Counted from the stretch's first letter, positions 16,369 through 25,646 are shown. The stretch: DNA of 64,000 nucleotides from CAVQND01 sp964653485 (GCA_964653485.1 CAZZFF010000002.1:1-64000), one strand, 5' to 3'. Translations and numbers: made by a program. Notes: generated by a model from the sequence alone, not told the origin.

Positions 16369-18038
16369 TGCCCCGGCGTCTCCACTCCACCGCTCTGGCT
16401 TTGCTTCTGGCCTGCGCTGCCGCCCAGGCGGCCCCTTCAACCCCTGGACCTATCCGCTTTCGCGACGTCACCGACGCAGCCGGCATCCATTTCGTTCATA
16501 CCGACGGCAGCTCCGGCCGGCATTACTTCGTGGAGACCATCGCTTCGGGCCTCGGACTCATCGATTTTGATGGAGACGGCTATCCGGACATCCTCTTTCT
16601 GAACGGCGCTCCCCTGCCCGGGGCCGCGCAGCCGGCCCGACCGACCGCCTCCTGCGCCCTGTACCATAACAACCGGGACGGCACCTTTACCGACGTCACG
16701 GCCTCCAGCGGCCTGGGTGTGCCAGGCTACGCGCTGGCGTGTGTCGTGGCCGACTATGATAACGACGGCTATGAGGATGTGTTCATCAATTACTACGGCG
16801 GGCAGCGCCTCTTCCATAACAACGGCAACGGGACCTTCACCGATGTCACCGCCAAAGCCGGGCTGGCGGACCCTTCGCTGGCCCATACTGTCGGCGCCGG
16901 CTGCCTGTTCCTGGACTATGACCGCGACGGCTACCTCGACCTCTTCGTCAGCTATTACGTCGAATTCGATCTCGCCCACAGCAAACCTTCGACGCGCGGA
17001 AATGTGCCGAACTATATTGCTCCGGGAAATTATCCACAGCGGGCCAGCCGGCTCTACCATAATAACCGCGACGGCACCTTTACCGATGTCAGCCTCGCTT
17101 CGGGCATCGGCAAGCCCCTGGGCTATGGCATGGGCGTGGTGAGCGCGGATTTTGACGGGGATGGCTGGCCGGACATCTATGTCGGTAACGACGTGATGGG
17201 CAACTTCCTGTTCCATAACAAAAAGGACGGCACCTTCGAGGAAATCGGCGTCCCGGCCGGGGTCGCCTACGATGGATACGGCGAGCCGCAAGGCACCATG
17301 GGCGTCAACGTCGGCGACTACGACGGCGATGGCCGGTTCGACATCATCGTCACCAAGTACCAGGACCAGGTGAACACCCTGTACCGCAACCTGGGCAACC
17401 TGCAATTCCAGGACGTGACGATCCCGACCGGCGCGGGCATCAACTCACGCCACCTGGTGACCTGGGGGTGTGGATTGGTGGACTTCGACAATGACGGCGT
17501 GCCCGAACTCTTCACCGCCGCCGGCCATCTGCAGGACACCGTTGAGCAATACGACAAATCAACCACCTATAAACAGCGGAGCTTGTTGCTGCGCCAGCGC
17601 GCCGGGCGTTTTGTGGACATCACCGGCGAGAGCGGGGCCTTGGCCAAAATGGTCGAGAGCAGCCGCGGGGCCGTGTTCGGGGACCTCAACAACGACGGGA
17701 AGATTGACATCGTTGTGCTCAACGCCCGCAGCCGCCCGGCGGTGCTCATCAATGAGACCGTCAACTCCAACCACTGGGTCCTCCTGAAGCTGGTCGGTTC
17801 CCGCAGCAACCGCTCCGCCGTCGGCGCCTTGGCCCGCCTGACCGCCGGGGGCCGGACCTGGGTCGATGAAGTCCGCGCCGGGCGCGGCTACCAAAGCGCC
17901 GAAGACTTGCGCCTCCACTTCGGCCTGGGCACCAATGCCGTGATCGACCGCCTCCAGGTCAACTGGCCCAGCGGCCTCACGAACGTCTGGACCCACCTCC
18001 CCGTCGACCGCGTGCTTCGCTTCGTTGAAGCCCCATGA
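16368..18038 (+). CDS. CRTAC1-type FG-GAP/ASPIC (UnbV) exported protein
   Basis: Exported beta-propeller protein of 556 residues. After a signal peptide (about 1-21) it has several VCBS/FG-GAP calcium-binding repeats of the type 'DFDGDGYPDILF', 'DYDNDGYEDVFINYYG', 'DYDRDGYLDLFVS' and 'DFDNDGVPELF'. The C-terminal ASPIC/UnbV domain is marked by 'NHWVLLKLVGSRSNRSAVGA' and 'RGYQSAEDLRLHFGLG'. The function is unknown; the propeller suggests cell-surface or periplasmic binding, probably with the TPR protein encoded just before it. Confidence 0.88.
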   Translation: MPRRLHSTALALLLACAAAQAAPSTPGPIRFRDVTDAAGIHFVHTDGSSGRHYFVETIASGLGLIDFDGDGYPDILFLNGAPLPGAAQPARPTASCALYHNNRDGTFTDVTASSGLGVPGYALACVVADYDNDGYEDVFINYYGGQRLFHNNGNGTFTDVTAKAGLADPSLAHTVGAGCLFLDYDRDGYLDLFVSYYVEFDLAHSKPSTRGNVPNYIAPGNYPQRASRLYHNNRDGTFTDVSLASGIGKPLGYGMGVVSADFDGDGWPDIYVGNDVMGNFLFHNKKDGTFEEIGVPAGVAYDGYGEPQGTMGVNVGDYDGDGRFDIIVTKYQDQVNTLYRNLGNLQFQDVTIPTGAGINSRHLVTWGCGLVDFDNDGVPELFTAAGHLQDTVEQYDKSTTYKQRSLLLRQRAGRFVDITGESGALAKMVESSRGAVFGDLNNDGKIDIVVLNARSRPAVLINETVNSNHWVLLKLVGSRSNRSAVGALARLTAGGRTWVDEVRAGRGYQSAEDLRLHFGLGTNAVIDRLQVNWPSGLTNVWTHLPVDRVLRFVEAP

Positions 18039-18120
18039 CCGGCGCCGGAACTTTCGTATGGGCACACCTCGGCGGGAGGTGTATTGTGGCAGCGTAAAAT
18101 TGGTTGCGAAGGTTCCGGGA

Positions 18121-19476
18121 ATGCCGAGTGTTTACATCAAGACTTACGGTTGCCAGATGAACGAGCGCGACAGCGAGGCGGTGGCCGCGCAGCTCGTGGC
18201 CAAAGGCTACACCCTGGCCGGCGGGGAAGCCACCGCCGATGTCATCCTGCTCAATACCTGCAGCGTGCGGGACATGGCGGAGCAACGCGCGCTGCGCAAG
18301 ATGGAGAACCTCGTCGCCGAGCTTCGGCGCACCCGTCCCGCGGCGGTGTTCGGCTTCTTGGGCTGCATGGCCCAAAGCCGCGGCCAGGAACTGCTGGACC
18401 GGTTGCCGGACGTGGACTTGGTCGTAGGCACCCGGAAGTTCCATCGCACGGCCGATTACCTGGATGACATCCTGGCCGGACGGCGCGGCCGGGTGCTGGA
18501 CGTCGAGGAGGAGCCGGGGAGCGAAGGGGCCGTCCGCGAACACCTGCTCGGGGGCAACGGCAAGAAGTCTGTCAGCGCCTTTGTCAGCATCATGCAGGGC
18601 TGCAACCAATACTGCACGTTCTGCATCGTCCCCTACACGCGCGGCGCTGAGCGGAGCCGGTCCACCGCCGGGATTGTGGAGGAATGCCGCGAGTTGGTGG
18701 GGCAGGGGGTCAAGGAGATCACGCTCCTCGGCCAGATCGTGACCAGCTACGGCAAACGGGACATCCCCGCGCGGGACGGCAAATCGGGGTTTGTCCAGTT
18801 ACTTGAGGCCGTGGATGCCTTGGAGGGCCTGGAGCGCATCCGCTTTACCTCACCCCATCCCAAGGGGTACGGCGAGGACCTGGTCGCCGCATACGGACGT
18901 CTCCCCAAGCTGGCTCCGAGCGCCCACATCCCGGTCCAGAGCGGCAGCGACCGCGTCCTCAAGCTCATGCACCGCGGCTACACCCGCCGGCGCTACCTCG
19001 ACCTCGTCCAATCGCTCCGTTCCGTCCAGCCGGCCATCGGGCTCTCGACCGACTTCATTGTGGGCTTCCCAGGGGAAACAGAGGAGGATTTCGACCAAAC
19101 CCTTTCCCTCGCCCGGGAGGTCGAATTCGACCAGGCCTTCATCTTCAAGTACTCCGAGCGCCGGGACACGCCGGCGGCGGCCATGCCGGACCCCGTGCCC
19201 CTCGAGCTTCGCGAGGAGAGGCATGCCCGGCTCCTGGAGCTGGTGAACCAAATCGCGGCGCGGCGCTACCAGGGCTTCGTCGGCCGCCGCGTGCAAGTCC
19301 TGGTTGAAGGACCCAGCAAGAAGAACGCCGCCCGGTTGACCGGCCGGACGGGCTGCAACAGGATTGTCGTCCTCGATGGCGACGAGCGCCTCAGGGCCTG
19401 CCTGGTGGATGTGCGGGTCACGCGCGCCGGCTCTTTCACGCTTTACGGCGAGCCTGCCATCGGCCATGCTGATTGA
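18121..19476 (+). CDS. miaB: tRNA-2-methylthio-N6-dimethylallyladenosine synthase (MiaB)
   Basis: Radical-SAM methylthiotransferase that modifies i6A37 of tRNA. The N-terminal UPF0004 domain begins 'VYIKTYGCQMNERDSE' and has 'NTCSVRDMAEQ' and 'GFLGCMAQ', giving the three cluster cysteines. The radical-SAM motif is 'GCNQYCTFCIVPYTRG'. A TRAM domain ends the protein. The start at 18121 puts the conserved 'YIKTYGC' strand at the N-terminus; in-frame ATGs at 18025 and 18058 would add an unrelated extension overlapping the upstream gene. The usual 'LLGQNVNSY' reads 'LLGQIVTSYG' here. RimO and MtaB relatives are less likely. Confidence 0.88.
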   Translation: MPSVYIKTYGCQMNERDSEAVAAQLVAKGYTLAGGEATADVILLNTCSVRDMAEQRALRKMENLVAELRRTRPAAVFGFLGCMAQSRGQELLDRLPDVDLVVGTRKFHRTADYLDDILAGRRGRVLDVEEEPGSEGAVREHLLGGNGKKSVSAFVSIMQGCNQYCTFCIVPYTRGAERSRSTAGIVEECRELVGQGVKEITLLGQIVTSYGKRDIPARDGKSGFVQLLEAVDALEGLERIRFTSPHPKGYGEDLVAAYGRLPKLAPSAHIPVQSGSDRVLKLMHRGYTRRRYLDLVQSLRSVQPAIGLSTDFIVGFPGETEEDFDQTLSLAREVEFDQAFIFKYSERRDTPAAAMPDPVPLELREERHARLLELVNQIAARRYQGFVGRRVQVLVEGPSKKNAARLTGRTGCNRIVVLDGDERLRACLVDVRVTRAGSFTLYGEPAIGHAD

Positions 19477-19630
19477 GTGGTCCGCTCGTTTAGCCCGGGG
19501 TTTTCGCAGCGGAAACATTCGGGCTGCTCTTGCGCATGAACACGCGATTCGTCATCCATATTATGCCCCGGATCAAGCCCGGCGCGCCGCTGCCGCCTGA
19601 AGGCGGCCTTCCGGCGTGACCCCGCCAATT

Positions 19631-20185
19631 ATGCCCCCAATCAACCTCTCAGCCCTCGCCATCGTCCTCGGCCTCGGATTGGCCCTCCCGCAGCTTTACG
19701 GCCTTGCCAACCCGGCGGCCTACGGCGCCGCCATCCGCAAATTCCCTCGCTCCCTGCCGTGGGGCATCGCCCTCATGCTCCTTGGGACCGCTTGGTTTCT
19801 GTGGAACCTCAGCGAGGAATCGATTTCGGATTTTGCGTCCTACAAGAACGTCCTGCTCAGCGTCTTCGCCGCCGTGGGCATCGGGGCGTGTGTCTTTGTT
19901 CAGGACTTTCTTGCCGTGCGCGGGCTTGCGGTTGTGCTCCTCTTGCTGGCCAAGCTCATGGTGGACACTGGCCGCCCCCGCCTGGGCGACACCTCCTGGG
20001 CGCTGGTCATCCAAGTCTGGGCTTATCTCCTGGTGATAGCCGGAATGTGGCTCACGGTCTCGCCGTGGCGGCTCCGCAACTTCCTGGAATGGGGCACGGC
20101 CAATCAGACGCGCATCAAGACCTGCTGCATCGCGCGGTTGGTCTTCGGCCTCTTCGTGGCCGGCTTAGGCGTGCTCAAGTTCTGA
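19631..20185 (+). CDS. Hypothetical multi-spanning membrane protein
   Basis: I do not recognise the family. The 184-residue protein has about six predicted transmembrane helices (for example LSALAIVLGLGLALPQLYGL, LPWGIALMLLGTAWFLWNL and VFGLFVAGLGVLKF) with short loops. The ATG at 19631 was chosen; a GTG at 19616 is possible. It sits 1 bp before the GT9 gene and is probably in one operon with it and the HAD phosphatase, so a role in envelope polysaccharide assembly is possible but unsupported by motifs. Confidence 0.6.
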   Translation: MPPINLSALAIVLGLGLALPQLYGLANPAAYGAAIRKFPRSLPWGIALMLLGTAWFLWNLSEESISDFASYKNVLLSVFAAVGIGACVFVQDFLAVRGLAVVLLLLAKLMVDTGRPRLGDTSWALVIQVWAYLLVIAGMWLTVSPWRLRNFLEWGTANQTRIKTCCIARLVFGLFVAGLGVLKF

Positions 20186-20186
20186 G

Positions 20187-21116
20187 ATGGACTCCTACGA
20201 AGGCAAGATACTGGTCATCCGCGGCGGGGCAATCGGGGATTTCATTCTAACTCTCCCGGCTATCGCGGCGCTGCGCCGCCAGTTCCCGCGGGCTTGGCTG
20301 GAAGTCCTGGGCTATCCGCATATCGTGCAGTTGGCTGTTGCGGCCAGCCTCGTCAACCGCGTGCAGTTTATCGAGGCGCGTCCCCTCGCCGGCTTTTTTG
20401 CCCGCCACGGCGACCTCGAGCCCAACATGCGCGATTATTTCTCGGAATTCGACTTGATCATCTCCTACCTCTACGACCCGGACGACATTTTCCGGACCAA
20501 CGTTGGCCGTTGCACCGCGGCCCCATTCATCGCGGGACCGCATCGACCGGACGAAAAGACCGGGCTCCACGCCGCCAAGGTCTATCTGCAGCCCTTGGAG
20601 CGGTTGGCCATCTTCGATGCGGACCCCGTGCCCCGGCTGAGCCTGGGACACCCGCCGGCCACGCTGAGTTGCCTGGCTTTGATGCCCGGCAGCGGCAGCC
20701 CAAGCAAGAATTGGCCCGAGGCCCACTGGGCCGATTTGCTCCAGTTGTTGATCAACGACACACCCATGGACCTCCTCCTGGTCGGCGGCGAGGCCGAGGC
20801 GGAACGGCTCCAGCGCCTCGCGGCGGCCCTGCCGCCCGCGCGTTTCCGCCTGGCGCAAAGCCTGCCTTTGCCCGAACTGGGCGGCCTGCTCCAAAGCTGC
20901 GCTGCTTACATCGGCCACGATTCGGGCATCTCCCACCTGGCCGCTGCCCTGGGCGTGCCAGGTATTGTCCTCTGGGGCGACACCGTGGCCGAGGTCTGGC
21001 GCCCCCCGAGTCCCAAGGTCGCCGTGCTTCGCCATCCTGACGGCCTCAACCGCCTGCCAGCCGGGGACGTTTTGGCGCGCCTCCGCGAGATGACGGTCTG
21101 CACCCACCAAAGCTAA
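20187..21116 (+). CDS. Glycosyltransferase family 9 (heptosyltransferase-like)
   Basis: GT-B fold transferase of the ADP-heptose:LPS heptosyltransferase family, 309 residues. The N-terminal domain begins 'KILVIRGGAIGDFILTLPAI', the classic GT9 opening, and the C-terminal domain has 'LMPGSGSPSKNWPEAHWADL' and 'CAAYIGHDSGISHLAAALG', which form the donor-binding signature. It is cytoplasmic and likely acts on lipopolysaccharide core or another surface glycan. The stop overlaps the HAD gene start by 1 bp. Confidence 0.85.
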   Translation: MDSYEGKILVIRGGAIGDFILTLPAIAALRRQFPRAWLEVLGYPHIVQLAVAASLVNRVQFIEARPLAGFFARHGDLEPNMRDYFSEFDLIISYLYDPDDIFRTNVGRCTAAPFIAGPHRPDEKTGLHAAKVYLQPLERLAIFDADPVPRLSLGHPPATLSCLALMPGSGSPSKNWPEAHWADLLQLLINDTPMDLLLVGGEAEAERLQRLAAALPPARFRLAQSLPLPELGGLLQSCAAYIGHDSGISHLAAALGVPGIVLWGDTVAEVWRPPSPKVAVLRHPDGLNRLPAGDVLARLREMTVCTHQS

Positions 21117-21811
21117 TGCCCCACGACTCACAAATCCGCGCGGTCATCTTTGACATGGATGGCGTGCTCACGGATTCGGAGCCCCTTATTAACCAGGCCG
21201 CCATCGCCATGTTTGAGGAGCAAGGCTTGAGCGTGCGACCGGAGGACTTTCGGCCCTTCGTGGGCGCGGGCGAAGACCGCTATATCGGGGGCGTTGCCGA
21301 GAAGTATAATTGGCCCCTGGACCTGCCTGCCGCCAAGCGCCGCACCTACGAAATCTACCTGGCGCTCGTCCCGTCCCGCCTCCGGGCCTTTCCCGGCGCC
21401 CAGGCCCTGGTCAGGGCCTGCCGGGCCGCCGGCCTGCGCGTCGCTCTCGCTTCGAGCGCCGATGAGGTCAAGGTCGCGGCGAACCTCCGCCAGATCGGGC
21501 TCCCGCCCGAGACCTGGGACTGCGTCCTGACCGGCCAGGCAGTGAAAGCCAGAAAACCGGCGCCCGATATCTTCCTCTCCGCTGCCTCCCGCCTGGGCTT
21601 GGCCCCCGCCCAATGCGTGGTCGTCGAAGACGCCGTCAACGGCGTGCAAGCGGCTAAAGCGGCGGGCATGCGGTGCGTTGCCGTGGCTCAGACCTTCCCC
21701 CCGGAAGAGCTTGCTGCCGCCGACCTGGTCCGGTTGACCATCGCGGAGGTGACTGTCGGAAATCTCGAAGACGCTCTAAACCCAATCGACAATTTGCCGA
21801 TGAATACCTGA
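21116..21811 (+). CDS. HAD-superfamily hydrolase (beta-phosphoglucomutase-like)
   Basis: HAD phosphatase or phosphomutase of 231 residues. The motifs are complete: I 'VIFDMDGVLTDSEP' with the nucleophile and acid Asp pair, II 'LASSADE', III Lys in 'VKARKPAPDIF', and IV 'VVEDAVNGVQAAKAAG'. The helical cap after motif I is of the C1 type found in beta-phosphoglucomutase, phosphoglycolate phosphatase and GPP/DOG phosphatases. The substrate cannot be decided. It is coupled to the GT9 gene, which favours a sugar phosphate. Confidence 0.85.
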   Translation: MPHDSQIRAVIFDMDGVLTDSEPLINQAAIAMFEEQGLSVRPEDFRPFVGAGEDRYIGGVAEKYNWPLDLPAAKRRTYEIYLALVPSRLRAFPGAQALVRACRAAGLRVALASSADEVKVAANLRQIGLPPETWDCVLTGQAVKARKPAPDIFLSAASRLGLAPAQCVVVEDAVNGVQAAKAAGMRCVAVAQTFPPEELAAADLVRLTIAEVTVGNLEDALNPIDNLPMNT

Positions 21812-21869
21812 GCCAGCCGGCCAGTCTGATTGGCACAGACTAGCCGGAAAAGCGCGAGAGCGTTTGTAG

Positions 21870-22961
21870 ATGAAAAAAATCCTGGTGATTGACGACGAAG
21901 AGTGGCTGCGCGATATGGTGCAGTTGGCGCTGCGCCAAAAGGGCTTTGAGGTCATCCAAGCGGAAAACGGCGCCCTGGGGATCGAGGCGGCCCGCAAGGA
22001 ATTGCCCGACCTTATCCTCTGCGATGTCAACATGGAGCGGGTGGACGGCTATCTCACCCTCTCCGCCCTCCGGAGCGAGCCGGCCACCGCCTCAATACCC
22101 TTCATCCTCATGACCGGCCTCGCCGACCATGCCGGCATGCGCCACGGCATGGAGTTGGGGGCGGATGATTACCTGCCCAAACCCTTCACGCTCGACGCCC
22201 TCTACGCCGCCGTCGAGGCGCGCCTAAAGAAGGTCCAGGCCCTCCGCCAGGCAGCCGAAAAGAACCTCGCGGATTTGCGCGCCAATATCAGCCTCATGCT
22301 CCCGCACGAGATGCGCACCCCATTGAACGGCATCCTCGCCTACGGCGAAATCCTCGCGGCGGAGGCCGGCACCCTGCCCTCGGGGGAAGTCGCCGAGATG
22401 GGCCAGGTCATTTACGATTCAGGCAAACGCCTCGAGCGCATGATCGAGAACTTCCTCATCTACGCCCAAATCGAAATGCTGACCGCGGATTCCCAGAAGC
22501 TCAACGCGCTCCGCGCCGAGGCCACCAACTTCCCGGCCGAACTCGTTGCCGAACATGCCCAGGCCCAGGCCAGGCTGGCCGGACGAACCCCCGACCTCCT
22601 CCTGGACCTGGCCGACATGCCCATGGGCATCTCCGCGGGTTACCTGGCCAGGATCGTGGATGAATTGGCTCAAAACGCCTTCAAGTTCTCGGTCTCCGGC
22701 ACAGTCGTCTCCATCCGGCTCTCCTCGGGACCCCAGGGCCCTTCACTGGCTATCACCGACCACGGGCGCGGCTTTTCCCCGGACCAGATCAGCCGAATCG
22801 GGGCCTACGTGCAATTCGACCGGAAGCTCCAGGAACAACAGGGGTTGGGCCTGGGTTTGATCATCGCCAAGCGCCTCGCCGAGCTTCACGGCGGCGCGCT
22901 GACCATCCAGAGCGACCCCGGCTCCGCCACGACCGTGACCGTGACGCTCCCCAAGCTGTAG
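21870..22961 (+). CDS. Receiver-histidine kinase hybrid (REC-HisKA-HATPase)
   Basis: Soluble signalling protein of 363 residues with the receiver at the N-terminus (1-120): 'VIDDEE' acidic pocket, phospho-acceptor Asp52 in 'LILCDVNM', Thr in 'LMTGLAD' and Lys in 'YLPKPF'. HisKA follows with His146 in 'MLPHEMRTPLN'. The HATPase has 'IVDELAQNAFKFS', 'ITDHGRGFSPDQ' and 'GLGLGLIIAKRLAELHGG'. There is no membrane segment, so the input is phosphorylation of its own receiver, making it an intermediate in a phosphorelay. The partner kinase and output regulator are not nearby. Confidence 0.88.
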   Translation: MKKILVIDDEEWLRDMVQLALRQKGFEVIQAENGALGIEAARKELPDLILCDVNMERVDGYLTLSALRSEPATASIPFILMTGLADHAGMRHGMELGADDYLPKPFTLDALYAAVEARLKKVQALRQAAEKNLADLRANISLMLPHEMRTPLNGILAYGEILAAEAGTLPSGEVAEMGQVIYDSGKRLERMIENFLIYAQIEMLTADSQKLNALRAEATNFPAELVAEHAQAQARLAGRTPDLLLDLADMPMGISAGYLARIVDELAQNAFKFSVSGTVVSIRLSSGPQGPSLAITDHGRGFSPDQISRIGAYVQFDRKLQEQQGLGLGLIIAKRLAELHGGALTIQSDPGSATTVTVTLPKL

Positions 22962-23030
22962 CCATCGAGCTGTCCGCTTGACCGGGAACGGGAGCCAAAA
23001 TTGAACGGGAGTCAAACTATACGCCGGGGG

Positions 23031-23327
23031 CTATCCGCCCAGGTGGCGTCGAATCCAGGCGGGATCGCGCCGGCAATCCATGACGGCATAGACGATGGCC
23101 TCATCCTCTGTGGCCTTGTAGTAAACGGCGAAAGGGAAGACGCGACACAGCATTCGTCGGAAGTCCTTGTGTTTAACCGGGTGAATCCCGGCCGAGATAC
23201 GGAGCCCCTCGATATCCGCTTTGGCTGAAGAGATGAAATAGTCGCCGAGCCCTGGCTCTTGCGCTTCGTAGAATCGATATCCCTCATCCAGGTCGTTGCG
23301 AGCGGACGCAACAATCCGGATTCTCAT
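23031..23327 (-). CDS. RelE/ParE-type toxin
   Basis: Protein of 98 residues with the ParE/RelE fold pattern: 'IVASARNDLDEGYRFYEAQEPG' opening helices, a strand with 'HPVKHKDFRRMLCRVFPFAVYYKA', then 'EAIVYAVMDCRRDPAWI'. The Arg-rich final part is typical. The ATG at 23327 overlaps the antitoxin stop by 4 bp, the standard antitoxin-first order. ParE members poison gyrase and RelE members cut mRNA on ribosomes; which applies here cannot be told. Confidence 0.8.
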   Translation of the reverse strand: MRIRIVASARNDLDEGYRFYEAQEPGLGDYFISSAKADIEGLRISAGIHPVKHKDFRRMLCRVFPFAVYYKATEDEAIVYAVMDCRRDPAWIRRHLGG

Positions 23328-23539
23328 CGGCGGCGAGCCCCCAATGAGGCCTTGACGTCGTCCCACTCCAAAACTGCCTCCCGGCCTGACCTCACGGCCT
23401 CATCGCGCGAGTCAAGCACGTCCTTGTGCCACTGGGGGACCGGGACGTCCTCGGCACGCGAGCGCAAATCCTCCCAGATTGCCTCCATGATCTGCAGCTT
23501 TTCGTTCAGAGGCAGTTGGCGGATTTCGGCGATGCTCAT
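23324..23539 (-). CDS. Addiction-module antitoxin component
   Basis: Small acidic helical protein of 71 residues: 'MSIAEIRQLPLNEKLQIMEA' followed by 'WEDLRSR' and a C-terminal 'WDDVKASLGARRR'. This is the pattern of the putative addiction module component family (TIGR02574) usually found before a RelE/ParE toxin. The ATG at 23539 was chosen; the frame upstream is non-homologous. It should bind and neutralise the toxin encoded immediately after it and repress the pair's promoter. Confidence 0.78.
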   Translation of the reverse strand: MSIAEIRQLPLNEKLQIMEAIWEDLRSRAEDVPVPQWHKDVLDSRDEAVRSGREAVLEWDDVKASLGARRR

Positions 23540-23788
23540 TGCGTCAGATGATAGCGCAAGGCCGGGCGCAGAGCAATTCGGGTTTTTGGATTTGTAACTC
23601 TCTCCCTCGATGGGGCAGCCATAGATAAGTGCATTGTTAAGTCGACAGCAGCCTTCTTGGCAGGAGACGCGATCCAAGTGTATGCTGTGAAGGATAGAAA
23701 GGAAGCCTATGAATGATGTGGCCGTGCTGCAAAAGGTCGAGGCCCTGACCAAACCCCGCTCCCTGTTTGTTCCTGGAGCACCCGCTCC

Positions 23789-24679
23789 TCATAGTGGCCA
23801 GGTCGGCCAGAGCCGGACGTGGTAATGTTCTTCCAGCCAGGGCAGGCCGTGAACGGGGAGGACCTGCAGCAACAGAAAGATAATGACCGCGCCCGCCAGG
23901 GGGGCGAAATCCACCATGGCGTAGCGCAATGGAAACCGGCTCAGGGGAGCCAGGATGTTCCGCGAGGTCATGCTCACAAAATCCAGGAGCGGATTGCGGC
24001 CCAGATAAACGTAACTGGCAACGAGGTGTACCAGCAGGAAGAGGGGCAGGAGGTACTTCAGGCTCAAGTAAATCCCCGCGCCCACCAGGACGCCCTGTTC
24101 CAGAAGGTGGGTCTTCGATTGCACGGGGCCGATCACGCCCAGAGAGACCAGGACCGGATGCACGGCAGCCCAGAGGCCGGCCACCAGGACCAGCGGCAGC
24201 AGAGACTGGACCCACCAGGGCCAGCGTGCGACGAGTCCCAGGTGCGAGCGCAGCACCTTCTGCAACGGGTCGGTCTCCGCCCCTTTGCGATTGATGACCA
24301 CCAGCGTCAGGAGCCAGAAATAAAAGACCGCCAGGAACCGCGCAAAGCTCAGGACCGAATAGAGCAGGGCCGAGCCGAGAACGTCGCCGCGCACCGCGAG
24401 GTGGTCGCAACGGAAGGCCAGCACTACCCAGGTCAGGTCGAGCTTCGGCGTCCAGCCCGAAGCCCCGCCAACCTGCCAGTAGAGCACCGCCCGGAGCACG
24501 ACCAACCCGGCGAGCCCCGCCAACACTTGCCAACCCCGCAGCCGCCTCGGCTCGGCCCGCTTGAGCGTGCCCGCCAGGGTGGCCGCCGAGCTCCCGGCCA
24601 AGGGGTCGAACCGGATGGACCGCCAGTTCAACCAGAGCAGCAGCGCTGCCAGGTTTAGAATAAAATCGATAAGCGACAT
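23789..24679 (-). CDS. YggT-like multi-spanning membrane protein
   Basis: Protein of 296 residues with an N-terminal helix pair ('IDFILNLAALLLWLNW'), a central membrane pair and a C-terminal YggT-like unit: 'LSLKYLLPLFLLVHLVASYV' then 'FVSMTSRNILAPLSRFPLR' and 'DFAPLAGAVIIFLLLQVLP'. The last part matches the YggT/YlmG pattern 'tRPlL+P+Rr+iP...D+sP+v'. The function of YggT proteins is not well defined. It lies downstream of sucD on the same strand after a 57-bp gap and may be co-transcribed. Confidence 0.65.
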   Translation of the reverse strand: MSLIDFILNLAALLLWLNWRSIRFDPLAGSSAATLAGTLKRAEPRRLRGWQVLAGLAGLVVLRAVLYWQVGGASGWTPKLDLTWVVLAFRCDHLAVRGDVLGSALLYSVLSFARFLAVFYFWLLTLVVINRKGAETDPLQKVLRSHLGLVARWPWWVQSLLPLVLVAGLWAAVHPVLVSLGVIGPVQSKTHLLEQGVLVGAGIYLSLKYLLPLFLLVHLVASYVYLGRNPLLDFVSMTSRNILAPLSRFPLRYAMVDFAPLAGAVIIFLLLQVLPVHGLPWLEEHYHVRLWPTWPL

Positions 24680-24736
24680 GGACGACTTGACACATCAGAC
24701 GCGCCGCGCCCGACGCCGCCCATGATGCCCCAAGTC

Positions 24737-25627
24737 TTACATCATCTTCAATAGCGTTTCCGCCATTTCCGACGGAGTCGGGGCCACCGCGATGCCCGCG
24801 GCCTTCAACGCCTGGATTTTCGCAGCCGCGGTGCCTTTGCCGCCGCTCACGATGGCCCCCGCGTGCCCCATCCGCCGCCCCGGGGGCGCTGTCGCCCCGG
24901 CGATGAATCCAGCCACCGGCTTGCGGCAGTGGCTCGCGACCCACTGGGCCGCCTCTTCTTCCGCCGAGCCGCCGATCTCCCCAATCATAATGATCCCGTG
25001 CGTATCGGGGTCCGCATCGAACATCCGGATGATGTCCAGGTGCGACGTGCCGTTCACCGGGTCGCCCCCGATCCCGACGCAGGTCGATTGGCCGACCCCG
25101 CGGCAGGTCAGTTGCCACACGGCCTCGTAGGTCAAAGTGCCGCTCCTGGAGACCACGCCCACGTGCCCGTGCTTGTGGATGTAGCCCGGGGCGATGCCAA
25201 TGCGGCAGCCCCCGTGCGAATCCGGTCCCTGGCCCGGGGTGACGACCCCGGGGCAGTTGGGACCGATCAGGCGCGTGGCCTTGCCTTCCATCGCGCGTTT
25301 CACCTTGACCATGTCGTTGACCGGAATTCCTTCCGTAATGCACACGACCAACTCCAGCCCCGCGTCCACCCCCTCCAGGATGGCGTCCGCCGCAAAGGCG
25401 GGCGGCACGAAGATGGCCGAAGCCGTGGCCCCGGTCTCTTTCACCGCCTGCGCGACGGTATCGAAGATGGGAACTTTGTCCTCAAAGAACTGGCCCCCTT
25501 TCCCAGGAGTGACGCCGGCGATGATCTGCGTGCCATAGGCCAGGCTGAGTTGGCTGTGCCGCGCTCCAAAGCTCCCCGTGATGCCTTGGACCAGGACTCG
25601 AGTTTGCGGCGTGACCAGGATCGACAT
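24737..25627 (-). CDS. sucD: Succinyl-CoA synthetase (ligase) subunit alpha
   Basis: CoA-binding and phosphohistidine-carrying subunit of succinyl-CoA synthetase in the TCA cycle, 296 residues. 'VLVQGITGSFGARHS' and 'VTPGKGG' form the CoA-binding Rossmann part; 'IGPNCPGVVTPG' and 'GHVGVVSRSGTLTYEAVW' are family signatures; and the active-site His is in 'GHAGAIVSGGKGTA'. It follows sucC by 19 bp. 'GATAPPGRRMGHAGA' fits the ATP/GTP-forming bacterial enzymes. Confidence 0.95.
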   Translation of the reverse strand: MSILVTPQTRVLVQGITGSFGARHSQLSLAYGTQIIAGVTPGKGGQFFEDKVPIFDTVAQAVKETGATASAIFVPPAFAADAILEGVDAGLELVVCITEGIPVNDMVKVKRAMEGKATRLIGPNCPGVVTPGQGPDSHGGCRIGIAPGYIHKHGHVGVVSRSGTLTYEAVWQLTCRGVGQSTCVGIGGDPVNGTSHLDIIRMFDADPDTHGIIMIGEIGGSAEEEAAQWVASHCRKPVAGFIAGATAPPGRRMGHAGAIVSGGKGTAAAKIQALKAAGIAVAPTPSEMAETLLKMM

Positions 25628-25646
25628 AATAGCCTCCGAAGGAACC

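Noticed and set aside
19591..19606. GCCGCCTGAAGGCGGC hairpin as the miaB terminator
   Set aside because: A 6-bp stem with a tetraloop but no T-run, more than 100 bp past miaB; the same word occurs at 40366, so it is more likely another repeat.
23709..23825. 38-codon ORF (MNDVAVLQKVEALTKPRS...) with an AAGGAAG ribosome-binding site
   Set aside because: No recognisable family, and its end overlaps the convergent YggT-like gene; at most a gene remnant.
23637..25343. 568-residue minus-strand frame across the YggT-like gene and sucD
   Set aside because: Alternative frame of two supported genes on the same strand; no conserved motifs.
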